Below are positions 7,019-15,022 of a stretch of 17,108 nt of DNA, piece by piece; the stretch's first letter is position 1; each line of letters starts with the position of its first letter. A program made the translations under genes and the position numbers. The stretch covers positions 1-17,108 of the forward strand of contig JAIFLB010000050.1 in the NCBI GenBank assembly GCA_020049245.1, read 5' to 3'. A model generated the notes under the pieces. It made no database searches. It had not been told where the DNA came from and was given only the letters and a program-made list of their open reading frames with translations. This DNA comes from Betaproteobacteria bacterium. Its GTDB lineage: Bacteria; Pseudomonadota; Gammaproteobacteria; Burkholderiales; Thiobacillaceae.

Positions 7019-8342
7019 GGCGCATGACCTCTTCAATGTCGGCGATCGATTTGGGGGCGGCTGCGGTCAGGACGTGGTGGCCATTTTCGGTGACCGCGAC
7101 ATCGTCTTCGATGCGAATGCCGATGTTCCAGAAGGCTTTCGGTACTTCTTCCGATGGGCGGATATACAGGCCGGGTTCAACGGTCAACGTCATGCCGGTT
7201 TGCAGGGCGCGCCATTCATTGTTGATCTTGTACTCGCCGACATCGTGCACATCCCGGCCCAGCCAGTGGCCGGTTTTGTGCATGTAGAACGGTTTGTAGG
7301 CTTCCTGCTCGATCAGACCGTCGAGTTCGCCATCCAGCAGTTTCAGATCGCGCAGGCCCTGGGTGAGGACGCGCAACGCGGTGTCATGCGGCGTATTCCA
7401 GGTGTTGCCCGGTTTCACCGCATCGATGGCGGCAAGTTGCGCGGCCAGCACGATTTCATAGATGTCGCGTTGTGGCGCGCTGAATCGGCCGTTGACCGGG
7501 AAACTGCGCGTGATGTCGGCGGCGTAACCTTGGTATTCGCCGGCGGCATCGATCAGCAATAAATCGCCGTCACGCAGTGGCTGGTCATTGGCGATGTAAT
7601 GCAGCACGCACGCATTGGCGCCGCCGGCGACGATCGAAGTGTAGGCCGGCGCCTGGCAGCCGCCTTTGCGGAAGTGGTAGAGCAGTTCGGCTTCGATTTC
7701 CCATTCGCCCATGCCGGGTTTGCAGTTGCGTTGTACAGCCAGATGGCCGGCGGCGGAAATGTCGGCGGCGCGCTGCATCAGCGCGAGTTCGTGGGCGTCC
7801 TTGAACAGCCGCATTTCGTCGATGATGGCGCGTGCATCGAGCAGGGTTGCCGGCGCGCTGACGCCACTTCGGCCTTTCGCCCGCACCACATTCAGCCAAC
7901 TCAGCATGCGTGCATCCCAGGCGGCGTCAAAGCCGATCGCGTAATGCAACGACGGCTGGTTTTCCAGCAGCTTGGGTAGCTCTTCGTCAAGCTTGTCGAA
8001 GGCGAAGGTGGCGTCGAAACGGTAAACATCGCGCGCTTCTTCAGGGCCGAAACGGAAACCGTCCCAGATTTCGCGTTCCATGTCTTTCTCGCGGCAGAAC
8101 AGGATGTGTTTAGGCGGATTCTTGTCCGCATCGCCGGCGATCAGAACCAGCACCGCTTCAGGTTCCGGGAACGCGGTCAGGTAATGGAAATGGCTGTCAT
8201 AGCGATACGGGAAGTGCGCATCGCGGTTACGAATGACTTCCGGCGCGGTGGCCAGAATCATCACGCCTTTGCCCATTTTTTCGATGACGCGCTCGCGGCG
8301 GGCGCGGTGGAGGGCGATATCGGGCAGGAGATCAGGTTGCAT
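7005..8342 (-). CDS. pepP: Xaa-Pro aminopeptidase P (M24B metallopeptidase)
   Basis: Cytosolic di-metal enzyme that removes an N-terminal residue preceding proline. Its 445 residues are normal for PepP (about 440 in E. coli). The AMP_N domain occupies about 1-170 (HFPYRYDSHFHYLT near 43-56). The catalytic pita-bread domain keeps the five metal ligands D265, D276, H359, E389 and E412, plus the conserved H248 and the HKTGHWLG context. The ATG at 8342 lies inside the end of murU (11-nt overlap), with only a weak GAGAG upstream, so coupling to murU translation is likely. The stop overlaps the ubiH start. Confidence 0.97.
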   Translation of the reverse strand: MQPDLLPDIALHRARRERVIEKMGKGVMILATAPEVIRNRDAHFPYRYDSHFHYLTAFPEPEAVLVLIAGDADKNPPKHILFCREKDMEREIWDGFRFGPEEARDVYRFDATFAFDKLDEELPKLLENQPSLHYAIGFDAAWDARMLSWLNVVRAKGRSGVSAPATLLDARAIIDEMRLFKDAHELALMQRAADISAAGHLAVQRNCKPGMGEWEIEAELLYHFRKGGCQAPAYTSIVAGGANACVLHYIANDQPLRDGDLLLIDAAGEYQGYAADITRSFPVNGRFSAPQRDIYEIVLAAQLAAIDAVKPGNTWNTPHDTALRVLTQGLRDLKLLDGELDGLIEQEAYKPFYMHKTGHWLGRDVHDVGEYKINNEWRALQTGMTLTVEPGLYIRPSEEVPKAFWNIGIRIEDDVAVTENGHHVLTAAAPKSIADIEEVMRHATR

Positions 8343-9075
8343 GATGGGCTCTCAAAAACGGTGTGCTTGCAGCACTCAACTCTTTATCCAGAGCATCCAA
8401 GCGTGCCGGGGTTCCCACATCTTCCCAGCGGCCGCAAAAATGCTCGCCGCTGACTCTGTGTTCAAGCATCGCGGCGGTCAGCAGCGGGGCGAGTTTGGCT
8501 TTGTTGCCAGGGATGAGGTCGGCAAACAAGGCTGGCTGGTAGCAGCCGATACCGGAAAAGGTGTACTTGCCGATGGCCTGCGTGGGTGGGGCGCTGATGC
8601 GTCCGTCCTGCAATACAAAATCGCCATTCGGGTGATGCGGCGGATTGTCGACCAGCACCAGATGCGCCAGTTCGCGCTTCGTGTTTGCCATCTCGGCCAG
8701 CACAGGTTGCAGCCGGGCATAGTCGAATTCAGCGTAGACATCGCCATTGGTGACCAGAAACGGCGCGTCGCCGAGCAAATCGCGTGCGTTGGCGATGCCG
8801 CCAGCGGTTTCCAGCGGTTCCGGTTCGCGCGAATACTGGATGCGGACGTCGAATGCCGAACCGTCTCCAAGGGCGTCTTCGATCTGCTGCCCCAAATGCG
8901 CATGGTTGATGACCAGATCGACGAATCCGGCGGCGCGCAAACGTTCAATCTGCCAGATGATGAGCGCTTTGCCACCGGCCATCAGCAAGGGTTTCGGTGT
9001 GTGGTCTGTCAACGGACGCATGCGCTCGCCGAAGCCGGCGGCGAGGATCATGGCCTTGAACGGGGAGGGGCGCAT
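8332..9075 (-). CDS. murU: N-acetylmuramate alpha-1-phosphate uridylyltransferase (MurU)
   Basis: Nucleotidyltransferase that turns MurNAc-1-phosphate and UTP into UDP-MurNAc, bypassing de novo synthesis in peptidoglycan recycling. The N-terminus has the sugar-nucleotidyltransferase signature AAGFGERMRPLTDHTPKPLL (about 12-31). A later TNGDVYAEFDY holds the metal-binding Asp, and ETAGGI matches the family. Its 247 residues are slightly longer than the approximately 223 I recall for the Pseudomonas enzyme, mostly at the C-terminus. ATG 9075 shares one base with the amgK stop (TGATG). Position directly after the amgK-type kinase strongly supports MurU over glucose-1-phosphate nucleotidyltransferases. 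Confidence 0.9.
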   Translation of the reverse strand: MRPSPFKAMILAAGFGERMRPLTDHTPKPLLMAGGKALIIWQIERLRAAGFVDLVINHAHLGQQIEDALGDGSAFDVRIQYSREPEPLETAGGIANARDLLGDAPFLVTNGDVYAEFDYARLQPVLAEMANTKRELAHLVLVDNPPHHPNGDFVLQDGRISAPPTQAIGKYTFSGIGCYQPALFADLIPGNKAKLAPLLTAAMLEHRVSGEHFCGRWEDVGTPARLDALDKELSAASTPFLRAHHAT

Positions 9076-10118
9076 CAGAAGGTGTAGCCTGCTTCCGCTT
9101 GCTTGCCTTCAACGGCGTCGAGCAGGCGCAGAAAATCACCCAGTCCGTTGTAGCGGTTGCAGGCTTTGCGCAGATAGTCCATCACCAGTGGCATGTCCTT
9201 CAGATAGCCAGTCTTGCCGTCACGATGGCAAAGGCGGGCGAAGATGCCGAGCACTTTAATATGGCGCTGCACGCCCATCCATTCGAAATCGCGATAGAAC
9301 TCGCCGAAATCAGCATGCACCGGCAAGCCGGCTTTGCGGGCGGCTTGCCAGTAGCGCACCAGCCAATCGAGCACACGGTCTTCGTCCCAGCGGATGTAGG
9401 CGTCCTTGTAGATCGAGGCGAGGTCGTAGGTGATCGGGCCATAAACCGCGTCCTGGAAGTCGAGTACACCGGGGTTTTCTGCGGTGGTCAGCATCAGGTT
9501 GCGCGAATGCCAATCGCGATGCACATAGACCTGCGGTTGCGCCAGATTGTTGGCCAGAATGCGCTGAAAGGTCTGGTCGAGCACGTTCTGCTGTTCGGCA
9601 TCCAGTTGCAGATTCAGATGCCGATTCAGGTACCAATCCGGGAACAAGCGCATTTCGCGCATCAGCAATTCGGTATCGTAAGGCGGCAGTTCGCCAGACT
9701 GGCTGGCAAGTTGAATCTTGATCAGGCTGCTGTTGGCGTCGAGATAAAGCCGGTCGGCACAACCAGGATCCGCTTCCAGCGCGGTCAGATAGGTGGTGTC
9801 GCCAAAATCGGACAGCAGCAAAAAACCTTCCGCCAGATTTTCAGCCAGGACTTCCGGCGTATTGGCACCGGCGGCGCGGAACAGGCGGGCGACGTGCACG
9901 AAGGGCTTGCAATCTTCATGACTCGGCGGCGCGTCCATCACGATGAAATTGCCAGTTTCGCCAAAGGCACGGAAGTAGCGGCGAAAACTGGCATCGGCTG
10001 AAGCCGGTTGCAAATCGAGCAGGGGGGTGGGAAGAACCTTACGAATCCAGGCGGTCAAACGTTCCAGGCGTTCCAAAGCTATAATCCGTCGCTCAAAAAA
10101 ACCCGCGAATTCTATCAT
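9075..10118 (-). CDS. amgK: Anomeric MurNAc/GlcNAc kinase (AmgK), APH-family phosphotransferase
   Basis: Phosphorylates recycled MurNAc (and GlcNAc) at C1, feeding MurU. The protein kinase-like/APH fold is clear: the catalytic loop HRDWHSRN (HxDxxxxN) and the metal-binding LDFQDAVYGP segment are intact. The start is uncertain. ATG 10118 gives 347 aa, but its first 13 residues look unlike the family and its G-run lies right against the ATG. TTG 10076 gives 333 aa beginning MERLERLTAWIRK, which fits the usual family start better. A longer in-frame reading to 10250 runs into lptD on the other strand and is unlikely. It is the first gene of the operon amgK-murU-pepP-ubiH. By sequence alone it resembles aminoglycoside phosphotransferases, but the neighbours argue for recycling. 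Confidence 0.88.
   Translation of the reverse strand: MIEFAGFFERRIIALERLERLTAWIRKVLPTPLLDLQPASADASFRRYFRAFGETGNFIVMDAPPSHEDCKPFVHVARLFRAAGANTPEVLAENLAEGFLLLSDFGDTTYLTALEADPGCADRLYLDANSSLIKIQLASQSGELPPYDTELLMREMRLFPDWYLNRHLNLQLDAEQQNVLDQTFQRILANNLAQPQVYVHRDWHSRNLMLTTAENPGVLDFQDAVYGPITYDLASIYKDAYIRWDEDRVLDWLVRYWQAARKAGLPVHADFGEFYRDFEWMGVQRHIKVLGIFARLCHRDGKTGYLKDMPLVMDYLRKACNRYNGLGDFLRLLDAVEGKQAEAGYTF
10080..10085 (+). promoter_or_regulatory. Consensus -10 box (TATAAT), probable lptD promoter
   Basis: A perfect TATAAT lies 40 nt before the lptD ATG at 10126, giving a leader of about 34 nt. No good -35 hexamer stands 16-18 nt upstream, so an activator or an alternative sigma factor may be used. 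The box lies within the 5' part of amgK (or just ahead of it, if amgK starts at 10076). Confidence 0.45.
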
Positions 10119-10125
10119 TCCCCCC

Positions 10126-12432
10126 ATGCCGCCCGCCGCGCCTCGTGCTGTTCCCCCCTTTGCGCGTCTGCTATTGCCCCTTTGCCTGACGGCGGCCTGC
10201 ATCGATGCCTTTGCCGAGACAGGTGTTATTGAGCCGCCCGCGCAACTCAAAAGCAGTGCTCAGCTGACCCCGGCCGGCAAGGCCGTATCGCCTGGCCCAA
10301 CCTATTTCGAAGCGGACAGCATCCAGGGACATGACCAGCGCGAACTGGTTGCCGAGGGTAAGGTGATGATGCATAACGCGAGTGAGCGGTTGCAGGCGGA
10401 CTGGATTCGTTATGACACGGCTTCCGATCTCGCCGAGGCAAATGGAAATGTCATGTTCAATCGCGAGCAGGATTTGTTCCAGGGCAGTTCGTTGAAACTG
10501 AAGTTGGCGTCGCGACTTGGCGAGATGCGGGACGTGCGCTTCAAGCTACAAGGTCAAGATGCCAGAACGGTGCATGGTGAAGCTAAAAGTCTCGTTTTTG
10601 CCGGGCCTGATGTGTATCGGCTGAAGGAATCCTCATACACCACCTGTGCGCCTGACGATCCCGACTGGGAAATGAAGATGGAGGATTTGCAGCTTGATTT
10701 CGTCTCCAGTCTTGGTTCCGCGCGCAAGGTGAAGGTGAAGTTTCTGGATGTGCCGATTCTTTACACGCCCTGGATTGATTTTTCGTTGGATGACCGGCGC
10801 AAGAACGGTTTTCTGTCGCCGACCTATGGTGTTTCGGATGCCCGTGGCCTGGAGTTGATGATGCCGTGGTACTGGAATATCGCGCCCAACCGCGATGCCA
10901 CCATCACACCGCGCCTGATGAGCCAGCGTGGATTGCAGATCGGTGGCGAATTCCGCTATCTGGAGCCCAAATACAGCGGGGAATTGGATGGGGAGTTCCT
11001 GCCGAACGATCAGGTGGCCGACCGAGACCGATATCGGTTTCGCTTCAGCCATCGGCAGACATTCGACGCCAATTGGTCCGGGTCGCTGAACTATGAAAAT
11101 GTGTCGGACGATAGTTACTTCTCAAACCTGTCGAGCCAGGTCAATCTGACTTCACAGGTCAATCTGGCGCGCCAGGCCAACCTCGCTTACAACGGCGGTT
11201 GGTGGCAGGCGAGCGGAATGGTGCAGAGCTTCCAGACCTTGCAGGATCCTTCCGCCGCGCTGGTTGTTGAGCCATACAGCCGGCTACCGCAAGTGACGCT
11301 GACCGCGTCGCGTGATATCAACTGGGGCAAAGAGGGCATAGATCAGGGCGGATTTGGATCCGGCATGCGGTTTGATTTCAATAGTGATCTGGTTTACTTC
11401 GACCATCCCGGTGACAGCAAGATTCAGGGCGCGCGCGTGCATGCCAATCCCAGCCTCAGCTTTCCGATTCAAACCCCCTACTCGGTGGTGACGCCGCGGC
11501 TGGGTTGGTATCTCAGCCACTATGCGCTGGACGATTCAACACTGGGTCTGCCAGATAGCCTGGGCAATACCGGATTTGCCGATACCACCCGCAGTCTGCC
11601 GATGTTCAGCCTGGACTCCAGCCTGGTGCTTGAGCGCGACTGGCAGCTTCTGGGCAGGAACTTGACCCAGACGCTCGAACCACGGGCGTATTACGTATAC
11701 ATCCCGTATAAAGACCAGTCGAAGATCCCGGTTTTTGACAGCAGCTCACGTGACCTCTCGCTAGACCAGTTGTTTGGCGAGAACCAGTTCATCGGCGTTG
11801 ACCGTATCAATGATGCCAATCAACTGACTCTGGCGGTGACGTCACGCGTGCTGGACTCCGATACTGGCGCTGAACGATTGCAGGTTACGCTGGGTCAGCG
11901 TTTTTACTTTGCCGACCAGCAGGTAACGCTAACCGGTCCGGCTATATCGGCAAAATCGACTGAACTGCTTGCGCAAGCCAGTGGACAGATCAACGCCAGA
12001 TTGAGGTTGAACGCCGGCATTCAATACGATACCGGTGAGAGCGAATTGACCAAGGCCAACCTTGGCGGCGCCTGGCGTTATGGCCCGGGACGATTGGTCA
12101 ACGCGGATTACCGTTACACCCGCGATTCACTGAATCAGATCGATGTCTCATTCCAGTGGCCGCTGGCCCCGAAATGGTACGGATTGGGCCGACTCAACTA
12201 CTCGATCCGGGATGCGAGTCTGGTTGAAGGCCTGATTGGCTTTGAATACAACCCCGGCTGCTGGTCGCTGCGCGGTGTCGTGCAACAACTGGCGACGACC
12301 GAGGCGACTGCCACCAGCGCCTTTTTCCTGCAACTCGAATTGCGTGGTCTGACCAAGCTCGGCCCCAATCCGCTCGATGTCCTGAAACGGAGTATTACCG
12401 GCTATGCCAAAAGTAGCGAAATACCTGAATAA
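10126..12432 (+). CDS. lptD: LPS-assembly outer membrane protein LptD (OstA/Imp)
   Basis: Inserts lipopolysaccharide into the outer leaflet of the outer membrane with LptE. The ATG at 10126 (768 aa) gives a clean signal peptide (cleavage near DAFA/ET, residue 30); the longer in-frame reading from 10027 would bury it. The N-terminal OstA beta-jellyroll domain covers about 60-160. The family landmarks follow: SYTTCAPDDPDW, the FLSPTYG segment, PWYWNIAPNRDATITPR and the beta-barrel to the end. The mature protein has only two cysteines, C174 and C712, matching the positions of E. coli C173 and C724/C725. So a single interdomain disulfide is expected instead of two. It overlaps surA by 29 nt and diverges from amgK. 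Confidence 0.97.
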   Translation: MPPAAPRAVPPFARLLLPLCLTAACIDAFAETGVIEPPAQLKSSAQLTPAGKAVSPGPTYFEADSIQGHDQRELVAEGKVMMHNASERLQADWIRYDTASDLAEANGNVMFNREQDLFQGSSLKLKLASRLGEMRDVRFKLQGQDARTVHGEAKSLVFAGPDVYRLKESSYTTCAPDDPDWEMKMEDLQLDFVSSLGSARKVKVKFLDVPILYTPWIDFSLDDRRKNGFLSPTYGVSDARGLELMMPWYWNIAPNRDATITPRLMSQRGLQIGGEFRYLEPKYSGELDGEFLPNDQVADRDRYRFRFSHRQTFDANWSGSLNYENVSDDSYFSNLSSQVNLTSQVNLARQANLAYNGGWWQASGMVQSFQTLQDPSAALVVEPYSRLPQVTLTASRDINWGKEGIDQGGFGSGMRFDFNSDLVYFDHPGDSKIQGARVHANPSLSFPIQTPYSVVTPRLGWYLSHYALDDSTLGLPDSLGNTGFADTTRSLPMFSLDSSLVLERDWQLLGRNLTQTLEPRAYYVYIPYKDQSKIPVFDSSSRDLSLDQLFGENQFIGVDRINDANQLTLAVTSRVLDSDTGAERLQVTLGQRFYFADQQVTLTGPAISAKSTELLAQASGQINARLRLNAGIQYDTGESELTKANLGGAWRYGPGRLVNADYRYTRDSLNQIDVSFQWPLAPKWYGLGRLNYSIRDASLVEGLIGFEYNPGCWSLRGVVQQLATTEATATSAFFLQLELRGLTKLGPNPLDVLKRSITGYAKSSEIPE
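11134..11187 (+). repeat. Three degenerate 18-nt tandem units inside lptD
   Basis: Units at 11134-11151, 11152-11169 and 11170-11187 encode SQVNLT, SQVNLA and RQANLA. The first two share CAGGTCAATCTG exactly. They stay in frame and fall in the beta-barrel part, so they may simply reflect alternating strand residues or a short local duplication. Confidence 0.6.
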
Positions 12433-13729
12433 GTCGCGGCGAATCGCGGCGAGTATCCTGCTTGCAGTTGGTTGTACTTTCACCTGGCACGGTGGCGCCA
12501 ACGCCGAGCCAATCGAGATTGATCGTGTCGTCGCGGTAGTCAACAACGCGGTGATCACCGAATTCGAACTGCAGACCCGGGTAAATCAGGTCATGGCTCA
12601 ACTGGCCGGGCAAAAGACGGCACTGCCGCCGCGTCGCCAGCTGGAGAAACAAGTGCTTGAACGCATGATTTCCGAAAAGGCGTTGATGCAGGTGGCGGAA
12701 GACACCAACATCCGACTTGATGGATTGGCGCTCGATCGTCAGGTCGCCCGCATGGCCCAGGGCAGCAAAATGACGCCGGAAGGTTTTCGCAAAGCCCTGG
12801 AAGCAGAAGGCACCGATTTCAACGCTTTTCGCGAACAGATTCGCACCGAGATGACGATTTCGCGTTTGAAAGAACGCGAGGTGGATAGCCGGCTGGTGAT
12901 TACCGATGCCGAAATCGACAACTTTCTGACCAATGCCTCCCAAGTCAAGGATCAAGTCGATGAGTTCAGGCTTGCGCATATCCTGGTGTTGACGCCCGAG
13001 GGCGCGAGTCCGGAAAAACTCGCCGAACTGAAGGAAAAAGCCGAAAAAGCCTTGCGCGAACTGAATGCCGGAGCCGATTTCGTGCAGGTTTCGGCCGCCT
13101 ATTCCGATACCCAGAACGCGGTGCAGGGCGGCGCGCTGGGCTGGCGCAACGAAGGCCAGCTACCCAGTCTGTATTCTGCCGCGCTGCGTGACATGAAAGC
13201 GGGCGATGTGTCGCCGGTGTTGAAGAGCGGCAACGGTTTTCACATCCTCAAGCTGCTCGACAAGCGTGGCAAGAACGTCCAAACCGTGATCAAACAAACG
13301 CATGCCCGCCACATCCTGGTCAAAACCAACGAAGTGGTGAATGACAACGACGCAAAAAATCGGCTGCTGCAACTGAAAGAGCGCATCGAGAACGGCGCCA
13401 ACTTTGCCGAGTTGGCCAAGTTGCATTCCGACGATCTTTCCGCCAATCGCGGTGGCGATCTCAACTGGCTCAATCCGGGTGATACCGTGCCCGAGTTCGA
13501 GCGTGCGATGGATGGTCTGCAACCGAATGAAGTCTCTTCGCCGGTGCAGTCTCAATTCGGCTGGCACTTGATCCAGGTGCTCGAACGGCGTGATCAGGAC
13601 GTTACCGAAGAACGCAAGCGGATCGATGCGCGCCGCGCCATTCGCGAACGCAAGTCAGAAGAAGCGTTTGAGGATTGGGTGCGGCAGGTGCGTGACCGGG
13701 CCTATGTCGAGTACCGCCTGGAAGACTGA
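12404..13729 (+). CDS. surA: Periplasmic chaperone / peptidyl-prolyl isomerase SurA
   Basis: Carries unfolded outer-membrane proteins, LptD among them, across the periplasm to the BAM complex. It has 441 aa (E. coli 428). A signal peptide ends near GANA/EP (residue 34). The SurA N domain covers about 37-180, and two parvulin domains lie at about 187-286 and 298-396, each opening with the AHILV or ARHILV signature and closing with GFHILKL or GWHLIQV. A C-terminal helix (about 400-441) completes the core. The ATG at 12404 lies inside the end of lptD (29-nt overlap) with ACGGAG upstream, so the two are co-expressed. Confidence 0.97.
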   Translation: MPKVAKYLNKSRRIAASILLAVGCTFTWHGGANAEPIEIDRVVAVVNNAVITEFELQTRVNQVMAQLAGQKTALPPRRQLEKQVLERMISEKALMQVAEDTNIRLDGLALDRQVARMAQGSKMTPEGFRKALEAEGTDFNAFREQIRTEMTISRLKEREVDSRLVITDAEIDNFLTNASQVKDQVDEFRLAHILVLTPEGASPEKLAELKEKAEKALRELNAGADFVQVSAAYSDTQNAVQGGALGWRNEGQLPSLYSAALRDMKAGDVSPVLKSGNGFHILKLLDKRGKNVQTVIKQTHARHILVKTNEVVNDNDAKNRLLQLKERIENGANFAELAKLHSDDLSANRGGDLNWLNPGDTVPEFERAMDGLQPNEVSSPVQSQFGWHLIQVLERRDQDVTEERKRIDARRAIRERKSEEAFEDWVRQVRDRAYVEYRLED

Positions 13730-13738
13730 GCCAACTGG

Positions 13739-14908
13739 ATGGCGATTGAAGCCAGCCTGATCTGGCAAAGCCGGCATGCGAGCCACCGTGACTGTTTGCT
13801 GGTGGCGGATAGCGCGCTCCTCGCCGATGGCCGATGGGCGCGTTCGGTGGCTGCGCTGCGTGGGGCAGACATGGCTGCAAACCGCAGTGCCGAACTCGAT
13901 GCCACAGCCTGGTTGCAACCCGCCGGACAGGCAATCGCTGAAATTCCGATCAGCGCGTTTCGTTTGGCAACCACTCGTTTGGCAACCACTCATCTGGCGA
14001 CCACTATTCCTACCCCAGGTCGTTTCTACCCGCGCTCGGCGTTTGTCAGTCTGGCGCAAAGCCCGCGCGACATGCGCCCCGCCCGCGTGCTGGAAGCGAC
14101 TGAAGAATCGCTTCGGGTTGACGTCAACCATCCCTTGGCCGGCAACCCTGCAACGCTGACCTTCAGCGAGCAACCTCAGGAAGCAACGCGAGGCGTGCGG
14201 ATGGTCGAACTGTTCGACGGTCCCGGCATGCAGGCGCCGGCGCAGTCGCTCGCAACGACCTACCTGTCGCCGCGCGGCATGCAGCGGCAGGACGCGGCGG
14301 CAGACGCCGTGTTCTATGCCCAGCCCCGCATGACGCATCACCTCGACGCCGTATGTCGGGCTGAAATCGGCGCGCTGTACGGCCGCTTCCTGCAACCCGG
14401 CCAACGCGTGCTGGATTTGATGAGCAGCTGGGCATCGCATCTGCCTGCCAACCCCGTGGACCTGAATCTCGCCGGGCTGGGCATGAATGCCGCCGAGCTG
14501 GACGCCAACCCGCGTTTATCCGAGCGTGTCGTGCAAGACCTCAATCTCGATGCGGAACTGCCCTGGCCGGCGGCAGAATTCGATGCCGTCCTCTGCACGG
14601 CCTCCATCGAATACCTGCTCGACCCGGTCGCGGTCACGGCGCAGGTTCGCCGCGTACTGAAACCGGGTGGCGTATTCATCGTCACCTTCTCCGACCGCTG
14701 GTTTCCCACCAAGGCAATTCAGGTCTGGAGCGAACTGCATCCGTTTGAGCGCTTGGGCCTGGTCCTCGGGCTGCTGCGCGATGCCGGATTCAGCGACCTG
14801 CACAGCGAGACCAGGCGCGGCCTGAAGCGGCCGGAAGATGACAAATACATCAACCAGCGGCTCTATTCCGACCCGTTGTTCGCCGCCTGGGGTGTTGCGC
14901 CGGGCTGA
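13739..14908 (+). CDS. SAM-dependent methyltransferase with SlyD/FKBP-like N-terminal segment
   Basis: The C-terminal half (about 200-345) is a class I methyltransferase. VLDLMSSWASHLP sits in the motif I position without the usual GxGxG, followed by a DAVLCTASIEYL segment (motif IV) and RRVLKPGGVFIVTFS. The N-terminal half includes FYPRSAF and RVLEATEESLRVDVNHPLAG (about 97-135), which resembles the back part of SlyD-type FKBP isomerases (VDxNHPLAG). The front FKBP core is not recognisable. I recall similar uncharacterised proteins elsewhere in proteobacteria but cannot check. An RLATT repeat sits at residues 75-89. The start is 9 nt after surA with no clear ribosome binding site. Substrate unknown; the position after surA and the isomerase-like part hint at a role linked to protein folding or the envelope, though no signal peptide is seen. 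Confidence 0.85.
   Translation: MAIEASLIWQSRHASHRDCLLVADSALLADGRWARSVAALRGADMAANRSAELDATAWLQPAGQAIAEIPISAFRLATTRLATTHLATTIPTPGRFYPRSAFVSLAQSPRDMRPARVLEATEESLRVDVNHPLAGNPATLTFSEQPQEATRGVRMVELFDGPGMQAPAQSLATTYLSPRGMQRQDAAADAVFYAQPRMTHHLDAVCRAEIGALYGRFLQPGQRVLDLMSSWASHLPANPVDLNLAGLGMNAAELDANPRLSERVVQDLNLDAELPWPAAEFDAVLCTASIEYLLDPVAVTAQVRRVLKPGGVFIVTFSDRWFPTKAIQVWSELHPFERLGLVLGLLRDAGFSDLHSETRRGLKRPEDDKYINQRLYSDPLFAAWGVAPG
13961..14005 (+). repeat. Three tandem 15-nt units in the methyltransferase gene
   Basis: Units at 13961-13975 and 13976-13990 are identical (CGTTTGGCAACCACT). The third, 13991-14005, differs at three bases. They encode RLATT-RLATT-HLATT in frame and lie just before the FKBP-like segment, probably in a linker. 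The identical pair suggests recent slippage or duplication. Confidence 0.9.
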
Positions 14909-14936
14909 CGAAGCCGGCGGGTGTGGCGGCAAGGTT

Positions 14937-14996
14937 GTAGGAGCGTCCGTTTACGGCGCGAGCGTCGAGGATCGGCCCGCAAGCGGCGCCTTCTAC
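14937..14996. repeat. REP-like double hairpin between convergent genes
   Basis: The 114-nt gap between the methyltransferase and the propeller gene holds two inverted REP-like units. The left unit begins GTAGGAGCG on the + strand and folds as GCG-t-CCG / TTTA / CGG-CGC (14943-14959). The right unit begins GTAGAAGGCG on the - strand and folds from GGC-CCGC / AA / GCGG-c-GCC (14974-14990). Both stems carry one bulge, and the outer ends (GTAGG...TTCTAC) are roughly complementary. This resembles the GTAGGAGC-type REP pairs of pseudomonads and xanthomonads. Only one copy is in the window, so the repetitive nature is inferred. It may also stabilise or end both transcripts. Confidence 0.5.
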
Positions 14997-15022
14997 CACG
15001 CGGCCAACTGCCGGATTCAGGT

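Noticed and set aside
9099..10001. 300-codon open frame opposite amgK
   Set aside because: Same kind of shadow; amgK keeps its kinase motifs and its overlap with murU.
10027..10125. Longer LptD start at 10027
   Set aside because: It would place 33 basic residues before a clear signal peptide and run through the probable -10 box.
10186..10202. Possible lipobox (LTAAC) in the LptD signal peptide
   Set aside because: Threonine at -3 is poor for a lipobox, LptD is not a lipoprotein, and a normal signal peptidase I site follows at residue 30.
10119..10250. N-terminal extension of amgK by 44 codons
   Set aside because: It would overlap the lptD signal peptide and is Arg/Gly-rich with no family match.
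11134..11187. lptD tandem units as a mobile or CRISPR-like repeat
   Set aside because: Too short, degenerate, in frame and inside a conserved barrel; no spacers.
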